In this document: piece after piece, positions 29,233 to 40,026 of the stretch
Layout of the letters: each line of letters starts with the position of its first letter
Position numbering within the stretch: the first letter of the stretch is position 1
Source of the DNA: Prorocentrum cordatum
Taxonomy: Eukaryota > Sar > Dinophyceae > Prorocentrales > Prorocentraceae
Length of the DNA: 64,000 nt
Direction: 5' to 3'
Assembly (NCBI GenBank): GCA_963575745.1
Contig: CAUYUJ010007224.1
Span: 1,098,234-1,162,233, forward strand
Notes under the pieces: generated by a model
The model's database searches: none
Seen by the model: only the letters and a program-made list of their open reading frames with translations
Told to the model about the DNA's origin: nothing
Made by a program: the position numbers and the translations under genes

Positions 29233-30942
29233 GCGCCTCGTGGCCACTGCCCCGTGGGCGCCCCAGCGGCTATAGTTACACGCGAGAGTGGCCGTTCGCA
29301 GGAGTGACCTTGAGGAGGAGGAGGAGGAGGAGGAGGAGGAGGAGGAGGAGGAGGAGGAGGAGGAGGGGGAGGAGGAGGAGGGGGAGGAGGAGGGGGAGGA
29401 GGAGGAGGAGGAGGAGGAGGAGGAGGAGGAGGAGGACGGGGGGTGCGGGCGCGCTGGGCCCCCCAGAGGACTGAGCGCGATGCGCAAGCAGCGGCTTGCG
29501 CGCTCGGCTCTGGCCTCCCCGCGGCCCCCGCGGAGGTCGCGCGCCGAAAAACGACGCAGGATATAAAGATCCAGTCCCGGGGAAGGGGTCGAGGCCTCTG
29601 GGGGTTCAACGTGGCGGAAAAATCACGACGTCGGGGGTCTTGGCAGAGCCCATCGCGTCGTGAAAAGCAGAGCACGGCGCGCGGTTCTGTTGTCGCCGCT
29701 TCTGGACCGGGGCGCCGCGGTCGCAGATTTCAGTGGCTGTTCGACCCGCGTTCTTTCCCGATTCCGCGGCCCTCGGGGCCCTCTTCGGGCCCCGGGACGA
29801 TCAAGCACGGCTCGGGGTCGGAAGAAGCTACCCCCAGCCGCACTGGCGAGAGGCCATGCCCGCACGGGGCCGCTGCAGCGACGAGCACGTCCGTGTCATT
29901 CTTCTTTCTGGCGAGAGGCGGGGTCACCCGAGCCTCGGCGTCGTGCGATGTGGTTGGTCGCCACGCGTGGTTTCGTCCACCGCAGCGAGTCTCGCAGACG
30001 TGCAGGTTCATTCCCCAATGAGGGCTTGCACTGAAGGGGTCCTAGCGGGAACTGGAAGATTTGGCGTAAGTGTCCTGCCGATTTGGGTGGCCGGCTGGGT
30101 TCCTGGGTTCCCCAGCGGAACTTGACTTGAAAGACTTGGCGAAAGTGTCCTGCCGATTTTGGTGGCCCGCTGGGTTCCCGGTTCCAGGTTCCCGGGTTCC
30201 TAATTCAGGGCCGATTGCGGTGGGTTATGGGTTCCCGGGTTCCCGGTCGATCTCCTTATCGATCGAACCATCCATTGATTGGGGCTTGTTCTCTGATGTA
30301 ATTCATGTTCTCCGCAGTCCCGAAGAAGCTACCCCCGGGGACGCGGTCTGGGCTTCTCTGGGGCTGCGGACTGAACAGGTCACGTCGGCGGATGCCGTGG
30401 AAGGAGGACGGAGATGTGAGTGGGGGCGTGGGCGGCTGCGCCGTGGGGGGAGCGAGCCAGCCCCCCCCCCCAGATCTGACGTTGCAAAGCACATGTTGCA
30501 ACCTCGCAAAAAAAACACCACTGGAGCCCCGGACCCCATCTTCCTGCGCACTTTTGCGCGCCGGCTCGATCTGGAAGGGTCCCAGGGCCCGAAAGCTGGC
30601 GAGCGCTATACCCAATGCCCAAAGCAGCTCACATGGAATCTCGTCACTATCTCACACCAACTAACTACCACCACCACCCCCGCCCGTTGCGACAAGACGA
30701 CAACGCCTGGATCTGAGGAGCGTGGGCTGTGCGCGTGCCCCCCGCTCTGAGGGCGAGGGCCATTCGCTGCAGGCGCGTGGCGGCAGGCACCGTGCGAATG
30801 GGCGCAGGCATGGCGGGGGGCCATGCTGAGTGCCCTGCCGGCCGCGCCGGAATGCCCGAGGTGTGCGGCCCAGGCGCGCCCAGCGCCTCCTCTCCGACTC
30901 GGCCCTCCGCCTCTCCCCTCCCCGCTCAATCCCAGACCTCAG
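29233..30942. other. Downstream of MCM6: GGA array and repeats, no gene
   Basis: (GGA)n at 29,312-29,443. A partial repeat-F copy lies at 29,557-29,650 (ATCACGACGTCGGGGGTCTT). A tandem duplication of about 75 bp is at 30,045-30,185 (GGCGAAAGTGTCCTGCCGAT). 30,185-30,240 repeats GGGTTCCCGG. Open frames at 30,070-30,750 have no recognised similarity. Confidence 0.6.
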
Positions 30943-31169
30943 GCAGTGGCGAAGCGTCCCGGCTCGCCGATAGGCCCACCAAGGAATGTTCTCAGAAGCT
31001 TCTGTGGTTTGCACGAAATGTTCTTAGAACATTTCTGGCTGAGTCTGTCTTGTGTTAACACATCGGGTTCATGTTCTAAGGACATTGTGTTTGTTATCAG
31101 AACATTTCTGGGTTCTAAGAAGATTTCGTGGTAGGTCTATAGGAATGCCGGGACGGTCGGTCCCTGCTC
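30943..31169 (+). repeat. 220-bp palindromic element K, copy 1
   Basis: Begins GCAGTGGCGAAGCGTCCCGG and ends GCCGGGACGGTCGGTCCCTG. Inside are AATGTTCT..GAAGCTTCTG, CACGAAATGTTCTTAGAACA and CACATCGGGTTCATGTTCTA. Other copies are at 52,770-52,998 and 57,229-57,443, all on the same strand. Confidence 0.88.
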
Positions 31170-31199
31170 CCAGACCCCCTCAGGGCTCATTTCGATTTC

Positions 31200-31415
31200 T
31201 CCGACTTGATTCGATCCGATGTCGATCGATTATGTTACCGACTCGCTCCGGCATCGGACTCCGACTTGCGTCTTGGTTTCTCAGTGGAGGCCTTATTGAC
31301 CTGCCCATTTCCGGCGATTCGACTTCTCCCTGCTTGGCTGACGATTTCCACCGATCCGTTTCATTTCGATCGCCGATCCGACTTATCCATTCGATCCTGG
31401 GCGCTCCTGTCCGCA
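31200..31415 (+). repeat. Dispersed repeat E, copy 1
   Basis: TTCGATCCGATGTCG, GGAGGCCT(T/C)AT, CGATTCGACTTCTCCC and ATTTCC(A/G)CC(G/A)ATCCG are shared with 47,757-47,945. The unit is rich in TCCGAT/CGATTC motifs. Confidence 0.7.
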
Positions 31416-31455
31416 TCTCTTCTCCCCGCTTAATCCCAGACCCCCTCGGGATGCG

Positions 31456-31620
31456 AAAAATCATGAAATCAGAGAGGTCTCGCTATTTTCAGCCTCCGGG
31501 GGCCCTTACTGGGCCGCATGTCCATGAAAAGTTACTTCGAATAAGAGGCCGGTGCTTGGAAATGCATCGAGACCTGTGGGGGTCGACGTTCTGGACAAAT
31601 CATTACGTCGGGGGTCTGGG
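31456..31620 (+). repeat. Dispersed repeat F (about 165 bp)
   Basis: Copies run from AAAATCACGACGGGAGGTT, through TTTCGGCCTCGGGGGCCCTT and GGGACCGTCAAAAAACGGCT, to TCACGACGTCGGGGGTCTGG. Full or near-full copies: 31,456-31,620, 37,738-37,890, 41,614-41,773, 42,101-42,248 and 42,503-42,666 (+). Partial copies: 29,557-29,650 and 52,150-52,275 (+), and 14,565-14,660, 47,950-48,040 and 60,115-60,245 (minus). Confidence 0.85.
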
Positions 31621-32489
31621 ATCACGCACCCGAGCTTCGCTGGCCCTGCGTAGGTCACAGGGTGATTATGTTTTTTGTGTTTGGGCCATTCGATTTGGGA
31701 TGAATGGCCACGTTCGTTGTAGGCGCTGGCCTGGTGCATCTAGGCGCACGCCGCCGTCAGGGGGCTGTGGGGAGGTGGCGCTCCATGGGCTCCGAGAGCA
31801 GTGTGCACCAGCCATGGGCCTGTCCTGCTGGGGCGGGGCGGTGTAGAGGTCCGCCGCGCTGAGCTGCACACGCGCGTCCGATTACTCCCAGCGGCGTGAG
31901 CGGCGGGATTGGCAAAAGAGCTCGCGCCGCAACTCCCACATCCCCGTGACCCCGATGCTCCTCTTCCTCCGCCGCGGGAGGCGCGCTGGCTTGGCTTCTC
32001 ACAAAGATTGCAATCCGATCGAGGCTCTCCAGGGTAGGGAGTACAGGTGCCTCCGGCTCCCAATTTCGATCGCATAACGTCAATTTCAATGTACGTATGT
32101 TGTTCCCCAGGTAGGCTGCGCCGAAAGTGTTCAAATCATCAGGAGCAACAGAGCTGGTGGCCATCATCCTGGGCCTCCTGGGGGTCCCATGGGAACCGTT
32201 GGGGCTCCCCTGGCTTGTCCTCCACCAGACATGTTGGGGTTGATACAGTCAGACCGAGGTAGAAGATCGAGGTCACTTCGGGGATGGTACCCTAATGTTC
32301 TTGGTGCCTGTTGGATGTTCTTGTGCATCCTTGGGAGGGTACCCTCCGACGTAACAGTGCTGGCCCGCCTCGAACGTTGTCTGTTCCTCACCGAAGACTT
32401 CATCCCTCGCCCGCCTTTTCCTACTGCTACTGTACTCTTACCCCACCTCCTCATACCCCTCGTCCTGCTCCCTGCTCGTCATTTATGAT
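31621..32489. other. No gene recognised
   Basis: On the minus strand 31,757-32,167 is open and reads 'NNIRTLKLTLCDRNWEPEAP' near its start, which looks protein-like but matches no family I know. Further upstream a different minus frame gives a Gly/Pro-rich peptide. A minus-strand exon is possible. Confidence 0.3.
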
Positions 32490-32960
32490 ATCTCTCTCTC
32501 TCTCTCTACCTCTCTCTCTCTGTTGTTATATTTCCCTCTTCAGTCTCCCTCCCTCTCTTTATCTTCCCTCTCCCAGTCCTTGTGTATACATAAAGGTCTA
32601 CACACATGCATATGAGAGAGAGGCTCAGAGAGAGAACACACATAGAAATAACAAACATAAAGAGAGAGAGAGAGAGAGAGATGGAGATTGAAGGGTGCGA
32701 AAGAAAAACAGAGAAGAGAGAGAGAGGGATAGAGAGAGAGAGAGGAGAGAGGCAGAGAGGTAGCGAAATATTGAGCCAACGAAAGAGAGAGAAGTAGAGA
32801 GAAAGAAAGGGAGATGTTGTGTTTGAATGTTTCCCTCTGGTGCGGGAGGAGGTATACAATTGTTTTGAGAAGCAGAGAGGGAGAGAGATAGAGAGAGATG
32901 GAGAGAGGGAGAGAGATTGGGGTCGGAGGAAGAGGAGGATGAGGGCCTGCCCTTCGCGCG
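32490..32960. repeat. CT/GA dinucleotide-rich tracts
   Basis: CT repeats at 32,490-32,520 face GA repeats at 32,610-32,930 in AT-richer DNA, an inverted arrangement. Ser/Leu or Arg/Glu frames here are artefacts. Confidence 0.8.
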
Positions 32961-33305
32961 AGGAGTGTTTTATTTGCACTTCCTTGTTGTTTATATGTTT
33001 TCTGGAGCGTCTCCAGGATTAGTGGTGTCCTATTGGAGTTGATCCTTTTTTCACTGACAGTCAAAGATTTCTTTCACCTTCGAGCAACGAAACGTGTGGC
33101 ACGACCCAACAAACACAAAAGGTGATACTACCAAGAAAATCCAAGGTGTTCGGGATCTGGCTAAAGTCTGGCGTGGGGTGCGGGGTGGGCGAGAGAGCCT
33201 GCCAAGAGCGTTGTCCCCGACAAACTTTGATTATGTTTTTGTTGGCAGTGTCAAATGGTGTTTTTCACCAGGCCGTGCCTGCACCTAGGGTTTCTTATTT
33301 CTCCC
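32961..33305. other. No gene recognised
   Basis: AT-richer unique sequence without supported frames. Confidence 0.5.
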
Positions 33306-33705
33306 CTACGGAGCTGGGCTGGTGTGTCGGTCTGGCGGCTATATGGCCGCCGTCGCCGCCCCGTCGTTGCCTCGTCGCCGCTCGTCGTCTGGGCCTGTGT
33401 GTCGTTCTGGCGGCTATCTAATCGCCGCCGCCGCCTCGTCGCCGCCCGTCGTCTGGGCCAGTGCGCCGCTCTGGCGGCTATGTTGCCGCCGTCGCCGCCC
33501 CGTCGCCGCCCGTGGTCTGGGCTTGTGTGTCGTTCTGGCGGCTATCTAGCCGCCGCCGCCTCGTCGCCGCCAGTTGTCGAGGCCGGTGTGCCACTCTGGC
33601 GGCTATGTTGCCGCCGTCGCCGCCCCGTCACCGCCCGTGGTGTGGGCCTGCCTGTCGGTCTGGCGGCTATGATGCCGCCGTCGCCGCCTTTTCGCCGCCC
33701 AGATA
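33306..33705 (+). repeat. 64-bp minisatellite, about 6 copies
   Basis: TCTGGCGGCTAT recurs at 33,331, 33,406, 33,470, 33,534, 33,595 and 33,659. Between them lies GCCGCCGTCGCCGCC-type sequence. Confidence 0.88.
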
Positions 33706-34170
33706 GATTCTTTTTTCTACAGATTCTCCCTGAGACCCTCTTGGAGCCATCTTGGGCCATCTTGGGCGCTCTAACTACCCGCGCCCCCCTCCTCCCAGGC
33801 CCAGGGAGGGGGTAGGGGGAAGGGTCAAGTTACCCACCCGCCCACAAGCCGTCAAGCTCACTCCCACCCGCCCTCCCAACACATAAGTAACACCCGAGCC
33901 TAAGCATGTTCAGCGGTCGTCTTTGGATGGACAGCTACTGGGAACCAAAGCTGACCCCAGGTGCGCGACGCTTGGGCGAGGTGCGCCACGCGTGCCAGGG
34001 GCGCCACGCGCGCCAGGCACCCCTGGGGCCCGAGCGTGCCAGGCACGCCTGTTGCGCCAGATGCGCCACGTGCTCCGAGTGAGCCAGGTGCGCCGCACAC
34101 TCCAGCCGCGCCAAGTGCGCCATGTTCGGTGCTCGTGCAGAGTGCGTCAGGTGCGCCTGCGCACGTGACA
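33706..34170. repeat. Short unique stretch, then degenerate GTGCGCCACGCG-like repeat
   Basis: 33,950-34,165 consists of irregular 9-12 bp units around GCGCCA(C/G)G. Nothing is recognised between 33,706 and 33,950. Confidence 0.55.
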
Positions 34171-34234
34171 ACACACATCGGGAGCCATGTCGGCCCCCGC
34201 CAGCCCATAATTATGAAAGCGCGCCAGTGGATCT

Positions 34235-34485
34235 CCCTGAATACACAAAAGGGGGGGGGGGGCTCGCAGAACCCCCCCCCCCTTCCCCCCTTCCAAGGGG
34301 GGGTGAGATTTTCGACCCCCCACCCCTCCCCCCCCCTTCCGACCCCCCCCCCCCCCCCCCCCCCCCCTCCCCCCCTTGGCGCTGGAAAGGGGGGGGGGGG
34401 TCGGACCCCTCCCCCCCCTCCCCCCCTTTGCGCCGGAAAGGGAGCCGGGGAGGGGGGGCCTCTCTCGCTTCTCCTTTCTGCGCCG
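34235..34485. repeat. G-run and C-run cluster
   Basis: Alternating runs of G and C of 8 to about 27 bases, including a C-run near 34,340-34,366. The runs could pair with each other or form quadruplexes, and are error-prone for sequencing. Confidence 0.85.
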
Positions 34486-34494
34486 GAGAAGGTG

Positions 34495-34785
34495 TGTAGG
34501 TAGTACGGAGTTGGGAGTAGGGAGTAGTAAGTGGTGAGTAGTGAGTTAGTGCGTAGTGAGTAGTGAGTGGGTAGTGAGTAGTGGGTAGTGAGTGGCGCGT
34601 AGGGAGTAGGGAGTAGGGAGTGGGGAGTAGTGAGTAGTGAATAGTGGGTAGTATTTACTGATAAGTGAGCAGTGAGTTGCGATTAGTGAGTAGTGAGTAG
34701 TGATTAGCGAGTAGCGAGTAGTGAGTACTGAGTAGGGAGTAGGGAGTAATGAGTAGTGGGTAGTGAGTACTGGGTAGTGAGTAGT
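34495..34785 (+). repeat. GAGTAGT-type 7-bp minisatellite
   Basis: About 290 bases of GTAGTGAGTAGTGAG units with GTAGGGA and GTAGTGG variants. It ends where LINE copy B starts. It is not the TTTAGGG telomere repeat. Confidence 0.9.
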
Positions 34786-36283
34786 GGGGCAGGAGGCCTC
34801 GGGGCTCTGCTGTGGTGGCGGGCTGGAGCAGGGAGCAGATTGGTGGAGCTACAGGCCCTTCATCGCCTCGCTGTTGCATGCGAAGCGAGGCCGTCAGTTA
34901 TCGGAGCCCATGGCCACGATCGCCACAGGCGGGTACTGGACGCAGCAGAGGCAGCTAGGGGCCAAGCTGGTTCAGTCGGACGTGTGCGAACGGTGCGCCG
35001 AGGGGCCAGGCACGCCTCTCCACCGCACTTTGGCTGTGTAAGAAAAACAGAGGCCCACCAGCGTGTTCGCAGTCAGACGAGCTGGTGGGCGAGGCCACCG
35101 CCGTGCACGAATCGTGTCCCTGTTTTTGGATGCGAGGCGTCATCCCCAGTGCCTGGACTGAGGTCACGCCACCTGCGACGGAGGAATGCTTTCTCGGTGG
35201 AAATCTGGTCCACGGGCGCCTCGGTCCTGGGTGCCTGGGCCAGGGGAGCGTCAGCCCCCCGTTCCTGGCGTTCGGGGACGCCTCAGGGGGCAAGGACACG
35301 CATGACAGTAGGCTCCGTCGCGTAGGCAGTGACGTGGCTGTTTTCACTAGTTGTTCGCCGTGCGTCCTGGGGGCCCATCTTTTCGGGCCCCTAGCGGGGC
35401 CAGCACAATCGGTCCCGAGGGGGGGGCTCCAGGCGTTCGCCTGGTGCATTCGCGTTTCCCTCGGCCTTGTCGTGTATATTACTGACTGCGCCGAGGTCGC
35501 CAGGGGGTGGTACGCGGGCGCCTCCCAGAGCCCTTTTGGCCCCCAGGCTGACTTGTGGCGTTTTATCGGGATCACTCTTGTACAACAAGGGCGCAGCATC
35601 GGCGATGTATCAGTGATTCAAATCCCGCCCCACCTCACGGCGCAGGAAGTCGTCGAGCAAGGGTGGGACAGTTGGCTTATTCAAGGTAACGTGCGTGTAC
35701 ATGTGTTAGCTGGAGCTGCGGTCGATAAGGCCAGAGTTCCCGAAGCCGATAGATATAATGTGCACCGTGTTGAGCGCAAGGCTCGGTGGGTGAGGAAACG
35801 GCTTCTCAGAGTAGGGTTAGGATCCACTGTTGCTGCTCAAGGGTCCAAGGAAGCCTCGGGACCCCCTAGTGATCCTGTGGACCCTCCTGCTCCGAGGCCT
35901 CCGCCACCCAAGGCCCTTGCACGCTTTGCGACTGCCCGCACCCTGACCGAAAATGACAGAGCGTGTTCGGTCCGCTTCAGTTCGACTTCTCAGCTTAAGG
36001 AGTCCAAATGGCTAAAAAGCGAGTGCGTGCCCCCGCTTCCAGCGAATGCGAAGTTATCCGGGGCTCCCGTCGGACGGAGTTTACACTTGGCTGGTGGCTG
36101 GACGCACCCCTCACACGCCCTTCGGTTTCACAAAGACCTTGGAACATGATTTGTAGGGCTTGCGGATTTTTCGGTATGGCCCAGCTCAGGGGCTTAGGTA
36201 ATCCTTGTCAACCCCACTGAATCACCAAGGCCAGGCGCGAGTATCTGGATAGGATCGATCGCGACCTGTTTCCCAAGTGCTGA
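34786..36283 (+). mobile_element. 5'-truncated non-LTR retrotransposon (LINE), copy B
   Basis: Only the 3' part of the polyprotein is present. First comes 'WTQQRQLGAKL' with a Cys-x2-Cys...His finger (34,930-35,030). After a one-base frameshift, 'KNRGPPACSQSDELVGEA' leads into an RNase H-like domain in the frame open to 36,149: 'FGDASGG' has the first Asp, 'ITDCAEVARGW' the next, and 'GNVRVHVLAGAAVDKA' the last block. A second frameshift near 36,145 gives the Cys-rich tail 'MICRACGFFGMAQLRGL'. An in-frame stop and 'REYLDRIDRDLFPKC' follow. At least two frameshifts and one stop make it inactive. The abrupt 5' end is typical of incomplete reverse transcription. Confidence 0.8.
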
Positions 36284-36329
36284 GCTTAGCCTGGCTATCA
36301 CTACGTGATGGCGGAAATCCTGGAAATCT

Positions 36330-36925
36330 TCCTCCTCCTCCTCCCTCCTCCCCTTCCTCCTCCTCCTGATCTTCCGTCTCCTCCTCCTCCTCCTCCTCCT
36401 CCTTCTCTTTCTCTTCCCCCTCCTTCTCCTCCTCCTCCTCATTATGCTCCTTCTCCTCCTCCTCCTCCTCCTCTTCCTTTTCCTCATCCTCCTCCTCATC
36501 CTCCTCCTGCTCCTCCATTTCCTCATTCTCCTCCTCCCTTTCGGTGACTGCGCGGCCGCTCCCAGCCAGTACCTTGTTCTTCTCCTCTCTTTCCTCCTCC
36601 TTCTCCTCTTCCTCCTCCTTTGCTTCCTCCTCCTCCTCCTCTGCCACCTCTTCCTCCTCCGCTGTCTCCTCCTCCTACTCCTCCTCCTCCTCCTCCTCCT
36701 CCTCCTCCTCCTCATCCTTCTCCTCCTCCGCCTCATCGTACTCTTCCTCCTCCTCCTCACCTTTTCCTCCTCCTCCTCCTCCTCCTCCGCTTCTCTCCTC
36801 CTCCACCTGCCTTCTACACACTTCCTCCTCGCTTCTCTTCCTCCTCCTCCTCCTCCTCCTCCTCTTCCTCCTCCTCCTCTTCCACCTCCTCCTGTCCTCC
36901 CCCTCCTTCCTCCTCCTCCTCCTAC
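36330..36925 (+). repeat. (CTC)n microsatellite, interrupted
   Basis: About 600 bases of CTC/TTC triplets with a short unique stretch (36,545-36,575). Confidence 0.92.
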
Positions 36926-37237
36926 TACTACTACTACTACTACTAACTACTACGAACTACCACTATTACTATACTACTACTACCTACTACTACTACTACT
37001 ATTTGGGATTTTTTTTTTTGCTACTACNNNNNNNNNNNNNNNNNNNNNNNNNNNNNNNNNNNNNNNNNNNNNNNNNNNNNNNNNNNNNNNNNNNNNNNNN
37101 NNNNNNNNNNNNNNNNNNNNNNNNNNNACTACTGCTACTACTACTACTACTACTACTACTACTCTACTACTACTGTGCTACTATACTACTACTACTACTT
37201 ACTATTACTATTACTACGACGACGACGACGACGACTA

Positions 37238-37275
<38 letters not shown>

Positions 37276-37276
37276 G

Positions 37277-37347
<71 letters not shown>

Positions 37348-37350
37348 CCT
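36926..37350 (+). repeat. (CTA)n microsatellite containing an assembly gap
   Basis: CTA/ACT triplets on both sides of 100 N (37,028-37,127). One hundred N is a placeholder, so the true array length is unknown. Confidence 0.95.
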
Positions 37351-37375
37351 CATCCTCATCCTCATCCTCATCGTT

Positions 37376-37555
37376 CTCCTCCTCCTCCTCCTTCTCTTCC
37401 TCCTACTCCTCCTCCTCCTCCTCCTCCGTCCGCCCTCTCTCACCTCTATCCTCCTCCTCCTCCTCCTCCTCCTCCTCTTCCTCCTCCTCCTCCTCCTCAC
37501 CTCCTCCTCCTCCTTCTCTTCCTCCTCCTCCTCCTTCTCCTCCTCCTCCCCCCAG
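37376..37555 (+). repeat. (CTC)n microsatellite ending in a splice-acceptor-like CAG
   Basis: CTC triplets ending TCCTCCCCCCAG. Confidence 0.9.
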
Positions 37556-37650
37556 GATCCGTGCAACCGGTGGCTGCGCAGGGAGTGGGACGCGCTCCTC
37601 GACTCGGTGGGCCCCGGCCGCCAGACGCGTCGGCGGGAGCTGCGGGGGGG
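37556..37650 (+). other. Candidate exon after a CTC pyrimidine tract
   Basis: Directly after CCCCCCAG the frame reads 'DPCNRWLRREWDALLDSVG' then Pro-Gly-Arg-Gln and an Arg-rich stretch, of ordinary protein composition. No family is recognised and the 3' limit is unclear (GA-rich sequence after 37,645). It could be an exon of an unplaced gene. Confidence 0.25.
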
Positions 37651-38079
37651 GGAGGAACAGCAGAAGTGGGGTGGGGCCTCCGTCCCTCCTTCCTTCGTGT
37701 CTCCGCACATCCTTTGTCCCCCAGACTGCTCGCGTCGTGGAAAATCACGAGGCGGGGATGTCTCCGTTTGCGGCCTCCGCGGGCCCTCGTCGGGCCCCAG
37801 GATCGTTAAAACGTGCCCAGGGTGAGAAGCGGACCCAGGGGAAGGGGTCGGGGCTTCTGGGGACCCCGCATAGGAACAGTGAAAATATCGGATGGCCGTT
37901 CGCGGCGCTTGGACAAAGCCAGTGGGTTGTCTTCGAAGTTTTCCAGCAATCCTGCCGTTCGGCTCCACAGTTGTTCCGTCCTCGGGTGGTGCGCCGTGCT
38001 GGTACACCAGGCTTCTGGTCCCAACAACGAGATTCAGGCACCCCAGCGCCATATCACCTCAAGCTTCCCGTTATCCCTG

Positions 38080-38605
38080 CCTCCTCCTCTTCCTCCTCCT
38101 CCTCCTCCTCCTCCTCCTCCTCTTCCTCCTCCTCCTCCGCCTGACGCTCACGCTGTGGGCATGAAGGTCGATGTCTGCGTCGCCACTCCTCCTCTTCTTC
38201 CTCCTCCTCCTCTTCCTCCTCCTCCTCCTCCTTCTCCTCCTCCTCATCACGTTCCCCACCCTCCCCCGCTTCCCCTGGTGCCCTCCTCCCTCCAATCTCT
38301 TCTTGCTGTCTTCCGCTCGTCCATCTTCCCCCTGCTGTCAGCCCCCCACCTTCCCCACCGACCCCACCCTCCACCCACCCACCCCCAGCCCACCCTCCAC
38401 CGAAGCCCGCCCCCCCTCCCCACCCATCCCCGGCTCTCCCCAATTTGCATTACTTTTTTCCCCTGGAGGAGGCCTCCGGGGGTCCCCGCGAGCCCCCGGG
38501 AAAGCCCCGGGCTCCAGAGGGAAAGGATGATTGGAGGAGGAGGGGGATCAGGGCGAGAAGAAGGAGGAGGAGGAGGAGGAGGAGGAGGAGGAGGAGGAGC
38601 CAGGG
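38080..38605 (+). repeat. CTC arrays facing a GGA array
   Basis: CTC at 38,081-38,142 and 38,190-38,255, C-rich sequence to 38,450, then GGA at 38,555-38,600: an inverted arrangement of the same microsatellite. Confidence 0.85.
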
Positions 38606-38944
38606 GACAGCCTAGCGACGCTTGTGCGAAGGAGTCCCGGGCCAGAGCAGGGCGTCTCGGGTCTCGTCTTTGCGCCCGCGAGGCCCAGAAAGAGCCCCAA
38701 ACCCTCGATATTCGATTTCCCCCGCCGCTGCGCCCTAGCCGGGGCGAGACGGCCCAAAAGGTCCCCACGATGGCCCAAGAGGCTTACTTACAAGGTAGCC
38801 CCAACCCAGATATGCGATTGTTTGTTCCCAACCATCCCGTGGAGTTGGGTCCTCGCTTTGAAGGCACAGCGCCCCGCGTCCTTCCTCCTCCTCCTCCTCC
38901 TTCCTTCTCCCATCCCTGCCTCTGGTCTCCACCTGTCTCTGTTT

Positions 38945-39735
38945 CGGCGCACCCCTCACACGCTGCGTGGCCCAATAGGGAGGTCCACCGAAGGCCCCCC
39001 GCACCCGATTCGGAACACCCCTCACACGCTTCGTGGCCCCATAGGGAGCTCCACCGAAGGCCCCAGCGGCAAGGTCCGCATAGCACCACACCCGATTCGG
39101 TACACCCCTCACGCGCTTCGCGTGGCCCCACTGGAAGCTCCACCGAAGGCCCCAGCGGCAGGGTCCGCATGGCGCACCCGCACCCGAGTCGGCACACCCC
39201 TCACACGCTTCGTGGCCCAATAGGAAGCTCCACCGAAGGCCCCAACAGCAGGGTCCGCATGGCACATCCGCACCCGATTCGGCACACCCCTCACACGCTT
39301 CGTAACCCCATAAGGGAGCTCCACCGAAGGCCACAGCGGCAGGGTCCGCATGGCGTCCCCGCACCCCATTCGGCACACCCCTCAAACGCTTCGTGGCCCC
39401 ATAGTGAGCTCCCCGCGGCAGGGTCCGCAGAGCGTACCCGCACCCGATTGGGCGCGCCCTTTACATTTTTCACGCCCACCTGGGGAGCCCCACCGAAGGC
39501 CCCAGGTCCGCATGGCACACCCACAGCCGATTCGGCACACCCCTCACGCGCTTCGTGGCCCCATAGGAGCTCCACCGAAGGCCCCCGCGGGCAGGGTCCG
39601 CACGGCGTCCCCACACCGGATTCGGCGCAACCCTTACAGGCTTCGTGGCCCCACAGGGAGCCCCACCGAAGACCGCAGCGGCAGGGTCTGGATGGCGTCC
39701 CCGCACCCGGTTCGCAAACCCCCACGTTTCGTGGC
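38945..39735 (+). repeat. About 90-bp minisatellite, roughly 8 copies
   Basis: Units contain CACACGCTTCGTGGCCCCAT, GGGAGCTCCACCGAAGGCCC, GGCAGGGTCCGCATGGC and CACCCGATTCGGCACACCCC. Starts of CACGCTTCG near 39,025, 39,113, 39,204, 39,294 and 39,385 give 88-91 bp. It lies in an open + frame (37,813-39,756), which is a consequence of the repeat. Confidence 0.9.
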
Positions 39736-39906
39736 GCCAAGTGGACAGGAACGTAGAGCACAACGGAAACAAGGGCGGGCGAAAGAGCTGTGAAGGAAAT
39801 GGGCAGGACAACGGTTGCGTTCGGGGTTCGGGCCAAATAAATCATCTCCCCGCGAGCCCGTGCCCGCTGTTAATTTCCAAGTAACGCCGCAGTCCTTGTG
39901 GTGGCC

Positions 39907-40026
39907 CCCCTCCTCCTCCTCCTCCTCCTCCTCCTCCTCCTCCCCTCCTCCTCCTCCTCCTCCTCCTCCTCCTCCTCCTCCTCCTCCTCCTCCTCCTCCT
40001 CTGCCTCCTCCTCCTCCTCCTCCTCC
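39907..40026 (+). repeat. (CTC)n microsatellite
   Basis: Almost pure CTC triplets. Confidence 0.95.

Noticed and set aside
34495-34785. Telomere repeat
   Set aside because: Units are GAGTAGT-like, not TTTAGGG, and the array is internal.
36444-38144. A 566-codon frame of Leu, Ser and Tyr runs
   Set aside because: Translation of CTC and CTA microsatellites across an N gap.
37813-39756. A 647-codon + frame
   Set aside because: It is held open by the roughly 90-bp minisatellite and GC-rich DNA; no domain and no conserved frame at its ends.
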